From contig KV748193.1 in assembly GCA_001692895.1 (NCBI GenBank), forward strand, positions 992,001 through 1,056,000: 64,000 nt of DNA, in the 5' to 3' direction. This DNA comes from Cenococcum geophilum 1.58. Its lineage: Eukaryota > Ascomycota > Dothideomycetes > Gloniales > Gloniaceae. The position numbers were made by a program, and so were the translations under genes. The notes beneath the pieces are model-generated. The model made no database searches, had not been told where the DNA came from, and saw nothing but the letters and a program-made list of their open reading frames with translations. Shown here one piece after another: positions 9,368 through 20,669 of the stretch (position 1 is its first letter; every line of letters begins with the position of its first letter).

Positions 9368-12300
9368 TTAACCGCCGGTTAAAGTTCCTGGATATCTTAA
9401 CACCTTATATAACTAAGAAATTTCTAGGGCGTTTTTATCCTTATATTCTTCTAGTAGCTTATTATCTTCGTTATACTAGCACTCTATCCACTTATCTAGG
9501 TACTTTAGCGGTCCGGGTTTATTAGGGTAACAGCTATAGAACTCCTAAAGCTTATAAGGGCTACCTATAAAGTTCTATATAGGGTACTAAGTGGGGTCCG
9601 GGTTATATCCTTTCTAACTAACACAATACTTTAACGTTCCCTTTATAAGTTTATAGGCTAGTATTTCTTTAATTTCTTATTTATCATTATTATTAACTTA
9701 AATTAGCAGGGGAGGTTCATTCTTTTATCCGGGCAGTAGGTTATTTATAGCTTTCCGTAGCTTATCCGGTAAGAAAATAGGGTGGACTTTAATTAAGTCT
9801 GGGAGCTTAACCTTATACAAGTTACCTACTTTATTAAGAATCTTATATAGTCCTGCCATCTTATAGTCTAGCTTACGGCTAGGCCATTCTATCTTCTAGT
9901 TCTTTATCATGACCTAAACCATATCGCCTATAGTAAAGTCAGGCTCACGCCTATGCTTATTTACCTACTATTTTATTAATTTCTAAGCCTTTTCTAGGTT
10001 TATATGGGCTACTTTCCAGACTTCTTCTAAGTGCTTAGCGTACTGCTGGGCTTCCTTATAAGATAGTTTTTTGCGTATAGTCTAGGGCCCTTTTAGTCTT
10101 TCCCAGTTAAAGCTTATACGGGGTAGGTAACCTATTTCTAGTTAAATAGGGGCAAATCCGGTAGAGTTATAGGGTAGGGTCGCTTAGGCGTAGTCTATTA
10201 AGGGTAACAGTTCGGCCCAGTTATCCTAAAAGTAGTTAACAAAAGGCCAGAGTCTCTGGTCTAAGTATTAATTTATAATCTTCGTTTAACCGTCTATCTA
10301 GGGGTAATATGCCGTAAAAAGCTTTAGCTTAATGCCTAGGATCTGGGTAAACTTATTCTAAAAGGCTAATATAAACTACGGCCCGCGGTTAAATACAATA
10401 GTATCTAGTAGTCCGTAAATTCGGTAGACGTAGTGGATATACAGTTGGGCTGCCTCTTTAGCATTAATATTTTTATAATAGGGAATTAAAAACGGGCGCT
10501 TGCCAAAGCGGTTAACTAGGATTATAACCATATTATATCCGTCACGGTCTAGAGGTAGCTTATAAAAGTCTATAGAGATATATTACTAGGGGCGGTCGGG
10601 TATTAAGAGGGGTTTTAATAGTCCTAGGGTCTTATCTTGTGGGATTATAGACCTACGGCAGTCGTTGCAGTTCCGTACATAGCGGTCAATATCTATAACC
10701 ATTCCGGGCTAGTAGTAGTAGTCACCAATAATCCTACGGGTCTTATTCTTTCCGGGGTAGGCCGTAGAGACCTAGGTATATGCTTTAGCAATAAGCTAAG
10801 TCCGTAAGTTCTGTTCCTCTACCACTACCAGCCGTTTCTAATGCTTAAGTAATCCATTTTCAAGGGACTATGGGCTGGTAACGTTCTTTGCCTTTTCACG
10901 GTACTCCTATAGAGAAGGGGCCGTACAGTTTGTCTGCAGCAATTTGTCGATTAAGTTAAGTCCTAAAGGGTCAATAGGATACATCTCGGCGCCTAAGGGG
11001 TCTGTACTTAGTTCTGCTTATATCTAAAGGTCAAGGTACTCTGGTCGTAGTAGCGTCTGGGTCCATAATAAGATCTTCGCAGCCATATGGTTACCTAGGT
11101 CTTATTCACGCCTAGTAAGAGCATCCGCATAGTTCACAGCGCCTAGTCTATATATAATTAAGAAGTTAAACTAAGATAGGACGTCCGCCTAGCGTGCTTA
11201 CCGGGCCATAAGGGCCTTAGTTATCATAAAGTATTCTAGGGCCTTATAATCTAACACTACTTTAATAGGTTTAGGGGTCCCCTCTAGCTGTACACGCCAG
11301 TGCTAAAAGCTAGAGATAATAGCCAGCATTTCTTTATTATAGATATAGTAGTTTAGTTTAGCATCTATTATAGTCTTTAAATAGTATACAATAGGGTACC
11401 ATTCTCTATCCGGTTACTTCTGGGAAAAAATACCGGCTATTACGCCGTCTAAGGTATTAGTTTCTAGCATCAAGGGCCGTTCTAGGTTAAAGTGGGTAAG
11501 TAGAGGGGCCGACACTAGCCGTTTTTTAAGCTTATTAAAGGCCTATATACACATGGCGTTAAAGTAAAAGGGCTAGTCTTTCCTAGTAAGGCGGTTAAGA
11601 GGCCGGGTAATCCTACTGTAGTTCTTAATAAAGCGTTAGTAGAAGTTACAGAAACCTAAAAACGATTATACCCCCTTTACAGTCTAAGGGGGCGTCCACT
11701 AGTCAATTGCGGTTGTTTTCTCTAGGTTGGCCTTAATTCCGTCCGTGCTGATAATAAAACCTAGGTACTTTATACGCTTAACACTAAATTCCAACTTCTT
11801 AATATTGGCCTAGAGGCCAGCTTCGCGGAGCCGTTATAGGACTTTATAGACGTGCTCCTTGTGTTCTAGTTTATTCTCTAAATAGATTATAATATTATCT
11901 AAATAGGCCGTATAGAAGTCGTTAAGGTAGTTAAAGAGTACATTATTTATATACCGCTGGTACATAGCTAGTCCGTTAGTTAGTCTAAAAGAAAGTACCT
12001 TATATTTATATATCCCGTAACGGGTCCGGAATATAGTAAGATCCTTAGACCTGGGGTTTATCCTAATTCGGTAAAAGGCCTAGCGGATATTAAGCTTTAT
12101 AAAAACCTTAGCTCTACTTATTTAGGTAAAAGTCTTATTAAGTAAGGGTAGCGGGTAGCAGTCCTTGCGGGTTATATTATTTAGCTTATAGTAGTTAATG
12201 CAGAAGCGCAGTCCTCTATTTAGCTTTTTAATAAAGAGAATAGGTAAGTTAAAAGGGGCTTGGCTAGGCTTAATAAAACCCTTATTTAGGTTATTAATAA

Positions 12301-13420
12301 GGTACTACTTTATAGCCTATAATTCGGCAATAAACTATAGGTAGAGAGGGCTAAAGCTAAGGGTGCTTCTCTTATCTTGCTTAATCTTAATCTTATAGTT
12401 ATACGGTCGGTAGGGTAAAAGCATATTAAACGATGCCTTAGAGAATACGTCCTTAAATTTCCGGTGTTAATTAGGCAGTTTTTACTCCACTAGTTCTTTA
12501 TCTATAAGCCCGCTTTTCTATCCACTAAGCTTACTTTCCTTTTCCTTAATTATTTGGTTAATTTTATATAGGCTAGTTATAAAGGTAATAGTATTAGGCT
12601 GAACTAGGTTTTAGTAGAATCCTATAGCGCTAAGATAGCAGACATTAACTGGTGGGAGGTCCGTAGGTTTCTTTAGCGTCTGTTAGGCCATGGTTTACAG
12701 TATAGGGTTTATAGTCTTCCTCAGCTCACATTCCATTTTCCGTAAGTTGTCCTTCCTATCTATTAGTTTAGTATAGCGTCCGATATCCCTAGCTTTCCTT
12801 TATAGCTTTATAGGGTTCTCTATAGGGAACTTAGCTAGGTCACTACCGACTTCCTAGGTCTCTGGTATAGGTAGCGTAACATAGGTAGTTTAGGGGCGGC
12901 GTAGTATACGGATCTGTTATAGGTTAAGCTATACGTCCTTCTTAAAGGCCTGGTCTCTACGTATAGCATCGGCTTAGTAAATGGTATTAATCTAGGGCCG
13001 TATAAGGTTTTCTATTATAATGCTAATTTCTTTTATAAAGGAAGGGGTTAGGGGTAGAGTTTTGGGCTAGATAAGCCGTCTACTCTATACTTTAAGCTGT
13101 AAGCCTAAATAGGCTAGCCATTTTCTTCCTAAGATTATATTATGGCTTCCTAAGTCCGTAATAAAAAAGGGGACGTTATACTACCTTCGTCCGTTAACGC
13201 GGAGGTAGATCCGCAAGATAGTTATAATAGGTAGCCCTATCCGTCCGTTATAACCGCGAATAGGGATTAGTTTAGGCAGTTCTTTAAGGGGTATATTTAA
13301 AAAGGTAGCCAGTTTTATAGCGCACTTTATATTAATTAAGGTAAAGATATTTACTCCTAAGTTAGCTAAAGCAAAGGTTAAAACTTAATATCTATTATAA
13401 AATAAAGTACAAGGGATAGT
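9368..13420 (-). pseudogene. Gypsy2 pol relic: protease, RT, RNase H, integrase, C-terminal domain
   Basis: Read on the minus strand. The protease at about 13351-13372 is collinear with A-D-S-G-A-N but reads A-N-L-G-V-N, each change a RIP transition. The reverse transcriptase motif at about 11881-11912 is A-Y-L-D-N-I-I-I-Y, with Asn in place of the second catalytic Asp. The integrase core around 10300-10430 reads L-D-T-I-V-F-N-R-G-P (Asp to Asn), followed by the TAYHPQTDGQTE-type motif with stops and Tyr. The C-terminal part shares the P-L-K-Y-L-D-K-W motif with the Gypsy4 fragment. Numerous TAG/TAA replace Trp/Gln. It is not functional. The plus-strand ORF at 9120 is a shadow. Confidence 0.85.
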
Positions 13421-13429
13421 GCAGCTTCT

Positions 13430-14604
13430 TTTACTAACTAGCCGACCTAGATTAATATGTAATATATTAATCCCTTTTAACCCTAAAGAGGAGTCTTTCT
13501 CTAGGGTTCCTCTTTTTCCGGCTTTATACTATCCTCTTAAATTAACAGGACCTTATTTGTCCTTGCCTTTATTAGGTAGTTCCTTATAGGGTAGCCTATT
13601 TAACTATACGAAAAGCAAGCTCCTTAATTGCTAAGGGCCTGTATACGGGGGTCGCTATATATAGGCTGGGTATACACTAGGCCCATAGTAGGGGTAGCTA
13701 CGCAACTAGCTGCCGGGTTGGCTATAGGAGTTGCCGATTATACCAGGGCACTACGGGCCGTACTCGTAGTACTTGTGGCCTGGTTTACAAGGTTTCTAGT
13801 TTTTAGCTAGTTAGCGCGTGCCTTAATTCAACAAAGGCCTTAGTTAATAGCTAGGCAATAGTCCGTAAGTTCCTTTAACGTCTGTGCTGTAGTATAAGCT
13901 AGTAATACAGCCCACTGTAGGTCCAGGGTAAGCTTATTAAAGAAGTCTAGCAGTAGGTCTTCCTGGGGGATTTAGGCCTGTCCGGCCAGGTATAGAAAGC
14001 GGGTTTAGAAGGCTAAAAAGGTCTCCGTTGTTTTTATATTTAGGCTTTTATAGCTAAGGCGGGCGTTTTATACTTTAAAAGGGTCCTTATAAATAAAAGA
14101 TAAGTGTTTAATTATTTCTTCTTTAGAGATAAAGGGGTTTACTAAGTCTTTAGTGTATCGCGGGCGTAAATGCGTCTAGGCGTCTCCGCCAGTACGGCCG
14201 AAGACATAGGCCATTCTGGCTCGGGCGTTAGGGAAGTAGTCTGCATTAACTTTAAGCTTATCCCGTAATTAGAGCTTCTAATTATTAAATATAGGGTCGG
14301 TTCCATCTATAAGTAGTAGGGGGTCCGTAACCTTTACTAACCGCTTCAGTGCTACATAGGCCTCAGTAGATCCACTAAGGCGCTAAGATAGGGCCTAAAG
14401 GACTATAGTAAGTCTTTAGTTATCTAATAATGACTCATTATTAGATATAGGGGTATCTCTAGCTTTAAGCAGCTCTCGCAATCATTTAATTTCGGCATTG
14501 GCAGCCGCAAGCTCCGCCTAGAGGGTTAAAACGTTAATTATTTCTTCGTCTAAAGTATTTAAGGGTCCTACAGCTGCTTTACCTACTGCTATAGTTCGTG
14601 GCAT
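13430..14604 (-). pseudogene. Gypsy2 gag relic
   Basis: The frame starts at ATG 14604 (MPRTIAVGK) and has an Ala/Glu-rich coiled-coil start. A well-preserved retrotransposon capsid-type region (about 14390-13830) follows, then a Pro/Thr/Ala-rich tail. The few interruptions are TAG/TAA at Gln/Trp positions. The expected CCHC knuckle is not clearly readable. The plus-strand open frame 13628-13810 is antisense to the tail and is not a gene. Confidence 0.8.
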
Positions 14605-14812
14605 AGTGGTAGGGGTATTAGGTAATTCCGGGTAATTTCTTTAGGGGTTCTAGTCTGTGTGTATCTTGTAGGTCCTTTCCTTAGGGTTCTGTTCTTTTCT
14701 TTTAGGTCCTGTCCTTATAGTCCTAGTAATATCCTTAGGGTCCTGTTCTGTGTTCTCGTAGATATATTTAAGTTCCTTCTCAGGAAGAAAAAGTAGAGTA
14801 AGCTTTAGATAA

Positions 14813-15049
14813 TGTTAGCGACTCAGTTAATCGAGACATAAGTATAGCAAAATAGTCGCGCAAGCCTGTACAATTGGATTGTCTATAAACGAGAATCTAA
14901 AGCTAAAGAAAGGAAAGGAGAAGAAGGGGAGCGCCGCTCNAAGCTATATACGATCTTCGCGTCACNTNACCGCAATATNCGGCAATCTGTGGCAACTTGC
15001 CGGTGCGTAGTTCTGCCAAGTTCTGCCAAGTTCTGCCAGTGTCGTAACA
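14813..15049 (-). repeat. Gypsy2 5' LTR with ambiguous bases
   Basis: The partner of 9050-9286. Ambiguous bases lie at 14940, 14966, 14968 and 14979. Three of the matching bases in the other LTR are G in a CpG or TpG context, which suggests a mixed consensus at RIP-type sites. Confidence 0.9.
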
Positions 15050-16217
15050 ATAACCGGCTATACTAAAGCGAAAAATTAAGTAAAATATAATAGGAACTAA
15101 TATATATAAGAAAGACACACTAGTAGGTATTTAAACTATAGTATAGCGTAGAGCTAATAGACCTAGATAGTATTAAAAAAAGTAAAAATAGACGACTATA
15201 GAAACCTAAAGGGTAAAAATTAAGTAATTAAAGGTCTAAGGTGTAGAGGCTAAACCAGGGATCTTAGTAGCAGAAGATATTTAGGCAGACTCTATAGTAA
15301 GAAAGGTAGTATAAAAAAGAAGCTTATATAAATTGCGAAAAATAAGGTTATTTTACTAGAGACTATAAAGGTAGTTAGAGTAACTATATAGTAAAGGGAA
15401 TAAAACTAGTAGGCAATATATATATATAAAAGGATAATAATATACTATAAGGAATAAAAGAGTGTTTAATTAATAGTTTTGCGTTTTATTATAATAATAT
15501 ATACTAAGTTTATAAGGATACTAAGTATAGCGTAAGCTATTAGCTACAAGAGCCTAAGTTTAGGGGACTTTAGGGTATAAAAGAGTTAAATAAGAAATAA
15601 AATTAACTTTATAAACTAAATTAGAACTAAAACAGTATAGTAAGCTAGTAGTTAGCGGAGAAGTTTCTTATATACTAGTTCCACTTAGTAATAAAATCTA
15701 AGGATTAAAATAATTAGACTATTAGTAGTAATAATAAGATAATAAGGGCAGCTTATTAGGAGTATATAGACCCTAAGGACGTAATAATAGAGGTAGAGGT
15801 TAAATCCGCTATAAAGAAAGAATTAGTAATAGGGATTAAGACTCTATTAAATATAATGTCTATTGCTTTATAAGACGTAAGAGAAGTAGAATAATAAGCT
15901 ACTTTAGCACTTAATAAAGGCAAAAGGCTAAAGGCTTAAGATTCTTAAGACAAAATAAAAGACGCTTAAAATTCTTAAGATAAAATAAGATAAGCTTAAG
16001 GACCTATAATAAACAATAACTAATAGAGCAGAGTGGTAGCTTAATTTAAAGATAAATAAATAAGTATAGAATAAAGATTCCCCTAAAACTAAAATTCTTA
16101 AGAAGAAATAAGGATACTACAAAAGCCTAGTTAAATTAAGGCTAGAGTAAAGCTTAGGGAAGAAGTAAGCTTAGGGCTAGTAATACCTAAGCTAGGTAAA
16201 TAAGATATTTAGCCTTA
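15050..16217 (+). pseudogene. Gypsy A gag relic, part 3 (with knuckle)
   Basis: Aligns with Gypsy1 about 29480-30530. A knuckle-like stretch at about 15330 keeps its first Cys and has Tyr or other residues at later positions. The stretch ends with CCTTA (16213-16217), the first copy of the Gypsy5 target duplication, and the alignment resumes at 25579. Confidence 0.6.
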
Positions 16218-16559
16218 TATAAGGGCGTGAAGAGACTTTAGGGAAAATTTAAAGGAATGATATAAATTCTATCTAAATCTAAGGGTATATAGCTCTTGCT
16301 AAAAACAAAACGTTATATAAAGAAGAGAAAGGAATAATAAGAGTTATATATTAAATAGTTAGGGGTCTTAGTAGTCGATATATGCGTATATACGTACGCG
16401 GTCTTTAACTAACTTTAATAAAATTTAATAGATCTAGCAGAACTTGGCAGAAGTTAATTAAGCTAGTAAAATTTAGTAGAATTTAGTTAAAGCATTAGAA
16501 TTTATCTATTAAGTATTTTACTAAGACATTATTACTATAACTAGGCTAGTCCTATTATA
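16218..16559 (-). repeat. Gypsy5 3' LTR
   Basis: Starts TATAAGGGCG (TG mutated to TA) and ends CCTATTATA, equivalent to CCCGTTACA in the other copy. The following C-run (16562-16571) is the complement of the polypurine tract. Confidence 0.88.
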
Positions 16560-16571
16560 ATACCCCCCCCC

Positions 16572-17055
16572 TTTAGCCAAAGGTCCAAAACAATTCAATT
16601 TAGTTAAGACTTTATAACTTATTACGTTTTTATATATTTACGTTAGGTAGTAGTATAGAGTTTTACTAGTTCTAATCGTAAATAGACTAATTAGGATTTT
16701 CTATACCCGGTATAGAAAATCGCTATTAGCTTAATTAAAGCGGTAAGCAGAACTAATATCTTTATAGTAGGTCTTAGTAAGGTAAATCTAACTAATGTTA
16801 AAGTTTTTTAATATCTTATATGTTATATAACCATATTATAAACGTTATAATATATTTTAAGTTCTTTTTAATTTTAAGCTTCCTACTATCGTATTTTGTG
16901 TATTTGTGTTAGGTAGTAGTTATTTACCTTTATATTATATCCATCCAGCTAAAATAGGCCGTAAAGGATGGTCCTTATGGAATTCTTTTACTAGGGAAGG
17001 TGTATTGGTCTTAATTTACTTATAAGGTTCCTATATTTATATCTTATATCCTTCC
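16572..17055. other. Gypsy5 3' untranslated region, outer part
   Basis: AT-rich sequence between the purine tract and the inserted LINE fragment. No coding frame is evident. The exact left junction of the insertion could not be fixed. Confidence 0.4.
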
Positions 17056-19291
17056 TATTTGCCCGCGAAGCCCTACTGCACGCGTCCACGTCGCCGCGGG
17101 TGGAAACATTATCAGGAAATCGTTCCTTTTAATAGCTAAGTGCAGAGGCGATGGTAGGGAGCCGTCGCAGCGCATGCAGCGCGCTGTCGTCGCGGTTCTG
17201 TGGTGTTGAGCTCGCAACGCGTACTACCGTACAATGCATCGCCCCTAATAACACTAGGAGCCTTACTACCTCCGCATAAGGCTCTTGCTCTACCACCTAG
17301 GGAGGCTTATTAAGGGAAACTGGGATACAAAAACCACCCGATATACGACTACCTGGCTCGTAGCCAGGCCCGAAACTGGCCTTATCAGTTGGTTAACGTA
17401 GACGCGCCCTAGTCATACAACAGGACACCCTTGGGCTTGCACTAGCTCTAAGATCGCAAAGGGACGCGGCGAGGGCGTAGGGAACCTCTTTTTATAAGAA
17501 CTTGTTAAGGTTAACGCGTCGTAGATACCTTATACGAAACTTATTAAGGCCCTAAGGCCACCGCGAAGAACTTGTTAAGGCCCTGCCTAGAGAACTTATT
17601 AAGGCCCCTCTACAAGGGCCTATCTGGTATCCCGTACACCCAGGTGACTTAAAAGAGGGTCTTAATAGGCGTGGTGCGCGCGACCTGGACGACAGACGCG
17701 ACAGCGACGTAATGGCGACGTGACGGCGACCAGACGGCTCGACGAGGTGGAAATACGGGTAAAGCCCTAGGCAGCGGAAACATAGGCCAGCTTTGACGGC
17801 CCTATGGCAACCAGGTAACTCACAGGAGGGTCTTAATAGGCGTGGTGTACGCAACCTGCGCATATATATATGGGAGAGGCTCTAAGGAAACACAGGCCAG
17901 TTATACGAGGACTTAACAGTTAGAGATATAGGCTAGCTTATAAAATGGGGGGATATAAGCTTAGTTAGTAGGAAAGGGGGGAGTAGGCCGCCTGGCACGG
18001 GACCTAGCGTCTATGGCCCCCTCCTATAAGATACGGTTGGCCTATTATAAGGAGACTCTTATATGCAACGCAAAATGGGAATTAAAACCTCCCGTAGGGC
18101 GTAGTGCGTAATAGCCACTGCTAGCTCTAGGGACCTTACCCCTTAGCTAGGCTCTAACCCCTAGTGCACCTAGTAGGTAGGCAGGATTACGTCCCGGCTA
18201 AAGAGACTACTACGCGGCTTAAGAGAACAGATGTATATATTAGTGCACTAATAGACGGGACTGCTCGCTTACTAGGGCAGTAAGCTAGTAAGGTATGTTT
18301 AAGGAGCAAATAGGAGTTACTTAGGCGGAAAAGGCTTTGGCTAGGCCTTAACTACAAAAGGTATACCTAACTATATTGCAGGATATAGCCACGATGCCCT
18401 TATAGGATTACGCCAGTAGGCGCGTAAGATGGGAGTTGCGACCCCTGCAAATGGTAGCTTATACCTATGCCGGCGGAAATAATAAAGAGAGGCGTAAAAC
18501 TAGAGGCTATAGAAGGCTCCTAAGCCGTGCGAAAGTATACTAACTTTAGGAGGAAACTCTTATATAGACCGCTGGGGGGCGGATTAGTACTTAGGCTAAT
18601 AACCCGTTATAAGATATCCGAAAGAACTGGTGAGATTCCCTATATTATAGGTAGTGGTAGCTAACTGCTTATAGACTAGGACTAAAGCACTAGAAAACTA
18701 GGGTAGAGGCCTAGATAAGTAGGTATATAGAACTCTACTATATTACTAGCTAATATATAACTACCTGCCCTTCTCCTTTTCTTGGCCTATTTAGGACAGA
18801 AGAAAAAAGAGGACATCCTTAGTCTTCTACTAAAAAAGAAAACCAAAAACCTATAAAAAAGATAACTAAACTAATGACTTTTACGGCTAGTATACCTAGT
18901 ATATCTTTCTCTTCCCTTTCTCTAGAACAATACCTATAAAAGGCTTTAGATAGCCTAACCTAGGCCTATAAAGGGCTAGAAGAAGAAGAAGAAGAAGAAG
19001 ATAAAAAGGAATAAGTTAAATAGCTAGAGGACTATACATATAGTATCCTAGTAGGAGAAAACCCCTTTATAAAAGGAAAAGAAAAGACAAAAGATGTCCT
19101 AAAAGGACTAGTTAAAGAAGTAAGAGCTCTCCGTAAGGAGGTAGCCCCTACTAAANAAACCTACGCAGAGAGGCTAAAGAAGGACCTCCCTACTTCGTCC
19201 TCTCTACCCTCCTNNTNACTACTATTTCCTACTCCTTCTACTTCTATTAAAAGTAAGAAAAAGCAGCTATAAGAAAGAAAGCTAGTATTAG
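17056..19291 (+). mobile_element. LINE fragment: GC-richer 5' UTR plus start of ORF1
   Basis: Composition rises sharply at about 17056. The part 18774-19291 closely matches the LINE ORF1 relic at 2130-2653, including the Lys/Glu-rich segment, but stops before the zinc knuckles. The 1.7 kb before it is therefore probably the LINE 5' untranslated region, which is missing from the copy at 2.1 kb. It contains spaced direct repeats. Ambiguous bases lie at 19156, 19214, 19215 and 19217. The 3' end is truncated where the next element begins. Confidence 0.55.
17640..17859 (+). repeat. Spaced direct repeats in the LINE 5' region
   Basis: A block of about 47 bp containing GAGGGTCTTAATAGGCGTGG occurs at 17640-17686 and 17813-17859, 173 bp apart. 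Just upstream, AACTTATTAAGGCCC-type words recur four times (17490-17610). Repeated modules in a 5' untranslated region can act as internal promoter units; that role is inferred. Confidence 0.65.
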
Positions 19292-20631
19292 GACGCTAAG
19301 GTCCTTAGGGTATGTAGTAACGTAATAATAGTAGCGGGATATAAAGAGTATCTGGTTCTTAATGAAGTAGAACTATAGAACTAAATTCTACTGTTCTCTA
19401 ATGCGGGGCGATTATGTTTTATAGGCGCCTTGCCTACGCCTCGCCTGCGCTAAGCCGGTTGCGGCTAGTACGTCTTTATAGCCTAATAATTGCCTCCCCC
19501 TTTTTAAGCGGCTGTTTTTAGCCGACGCTATTATATAATAGGAGCGCTATTATTATCCTTTACTAAATAAAAAATATTTAACAAAATTTATATAAATTAG
19601 ATAATAGGACAATAGAATAATAGGATAATAAGACGCTAGGACCATATAGAGATCTATAAAGGTAGGAGTTCCCACTTAGGTAGAATATTAGATTTCCCTT
19701 CTAATTCCATTTTAATTCGTTTAGCCTATAACTCGCCTTCTTTATAATTTCTAATTAACTATAAATCGCAAGCGTTAAGCTACTGGTCCGCCTGCTGGTG
19801 AACCTTCTATAAGTATTCTTTATGCTAGCTTATAGCTATCGCTAACCCTACTAGGCGCCGTTAAAGCTCCTACGCCGCTTATAAGCCGCTCCCCTAGCCT
19901 TACTAGAACCAATCTGCCTCCGTTACGCTAAGTGTATAGCTATTACTAGGCGGGCTACCTACGGTAAGTAGGCTAACCGTAATTGCTAGTACTACTAATA
20001 ACTAAATAAGTTATAACAAGCAGTAAGTCTAAGTGCGTTAGTTTAGGTTTTAATAGATAATAGACTAGGTCCTTAAGGCCTTCTATAGCTGCCTAAATAA
20101 GCTACTCGCCCTTACTAATAGGGTTAAGCGCCAGCGGGTTACTAGCGGAGACACGGCTAACCTTAACGCTCGCGTTACTGCCGCCTAGAAGTCCTTTACG
20201 AAGGATATTAAGGCCTTAGTGCGCACCGGCGCTAAGTACGGTCTCCGCCAGCGCCTAAAGGGTAAAGACTTTCCTTTGCTTTAAGTACAGAAATTATAAG
20301 CTATCTATTATACTCTTAAAGGAATTCTTAATATAATACGCGCTTTAGTACGTATCGTAGCGTAGGTGTTTCGCTATTATAGCGTATGCTAATAGTACCT
20401 ATAGGCTAATATACCTCCCATTATAAGGGATAAGGAGGAGGATAAGAATAAGGAGGATAAAGAGAAGGGAGAGGAGGAGGATAAGGAGGAAGAGGAGGAG
20501 GAGGATAAAGAAGGAGGGGAGAAGAGGGAGGATTTAATGGAGCTGTAGAGTATCTATATTTCTATTAGCGTACTACTATTACTTTGCCATCGTTCCGTTA
20601 TTGCCCTACTAGTAGGGCGTAACCTTAGTTA
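19290..20631 (+). mobile_element. Unidentified element with degenerate inverted ends
   Basis: Its outer 70 bp at the left (GGACGCTAAGGTCC onward) resemble, in reverse complement, the outer 80 bp at the right, for example around GTAATAATAGTAGCG. Each end carries a small hairpin. The interior holds a plus-strand coding relic with an acidic tail. No target duplication was confirmed. An alternative reading is an LTR at 19287-19487 (TATTAGGAC ... GCCTAATA). Confidence 0.35.
20030..20547 (+). pseudogene. Unknown coding relic with Glu/Asp/Lys-rich tail
   Basis: A plus-strand frame can be followed for about 170 codons with stops only of TAA/TAG type. It has a basic, helix-rich body with K-R-Q-R-V-T-S-G-D near 20115. 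A purine-only stretch (20425-20535) encodes a strongly acidic tail ending at a stop near 20547. I do not recognise the family. A DNA-binding protein of a transposon is possible. Confidence 0.4.
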
Positions 20632-20669
20632 TAATTAAAAGTTTTTTATTCTCCTACCTACTTTCTTTT

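Larger units (their letters stand above)
9050..15049 (-). mobile_element. Gypsy2: complete Ty3/Gypsy retrotransposon, TSD ATAAC
   Basis: A 6.0-kb element has two 237-bp LTRs and 5-bp ATAAC duplications at 9045-9049 and 15050-15054. The coding strand is minus: gag lies at the right and a purine tract abuts the left LTR. It is less mutated than the Gypsy A it interrupts, consistent with later insertion. All coding frames still carry stops. It belongs to the same broad family as the Gypsy4 fragment at 27.8-37.3 kb, whose integrase and 3' UTR are collinear. Confidence 0.92.

Noticed and set aside
13628..13810. Plus-strand open frame
   Set aside because: Antisense to the Gypsy2 gag tail, whose minus-strand frame has the recognisable domains.
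17552..17863. Minus-strand open frame of 103 codons
   Set aside because: Arises from GC-rich repeated LINE 5' sequence; the residues follow the DNA repeat rather than a protein family.
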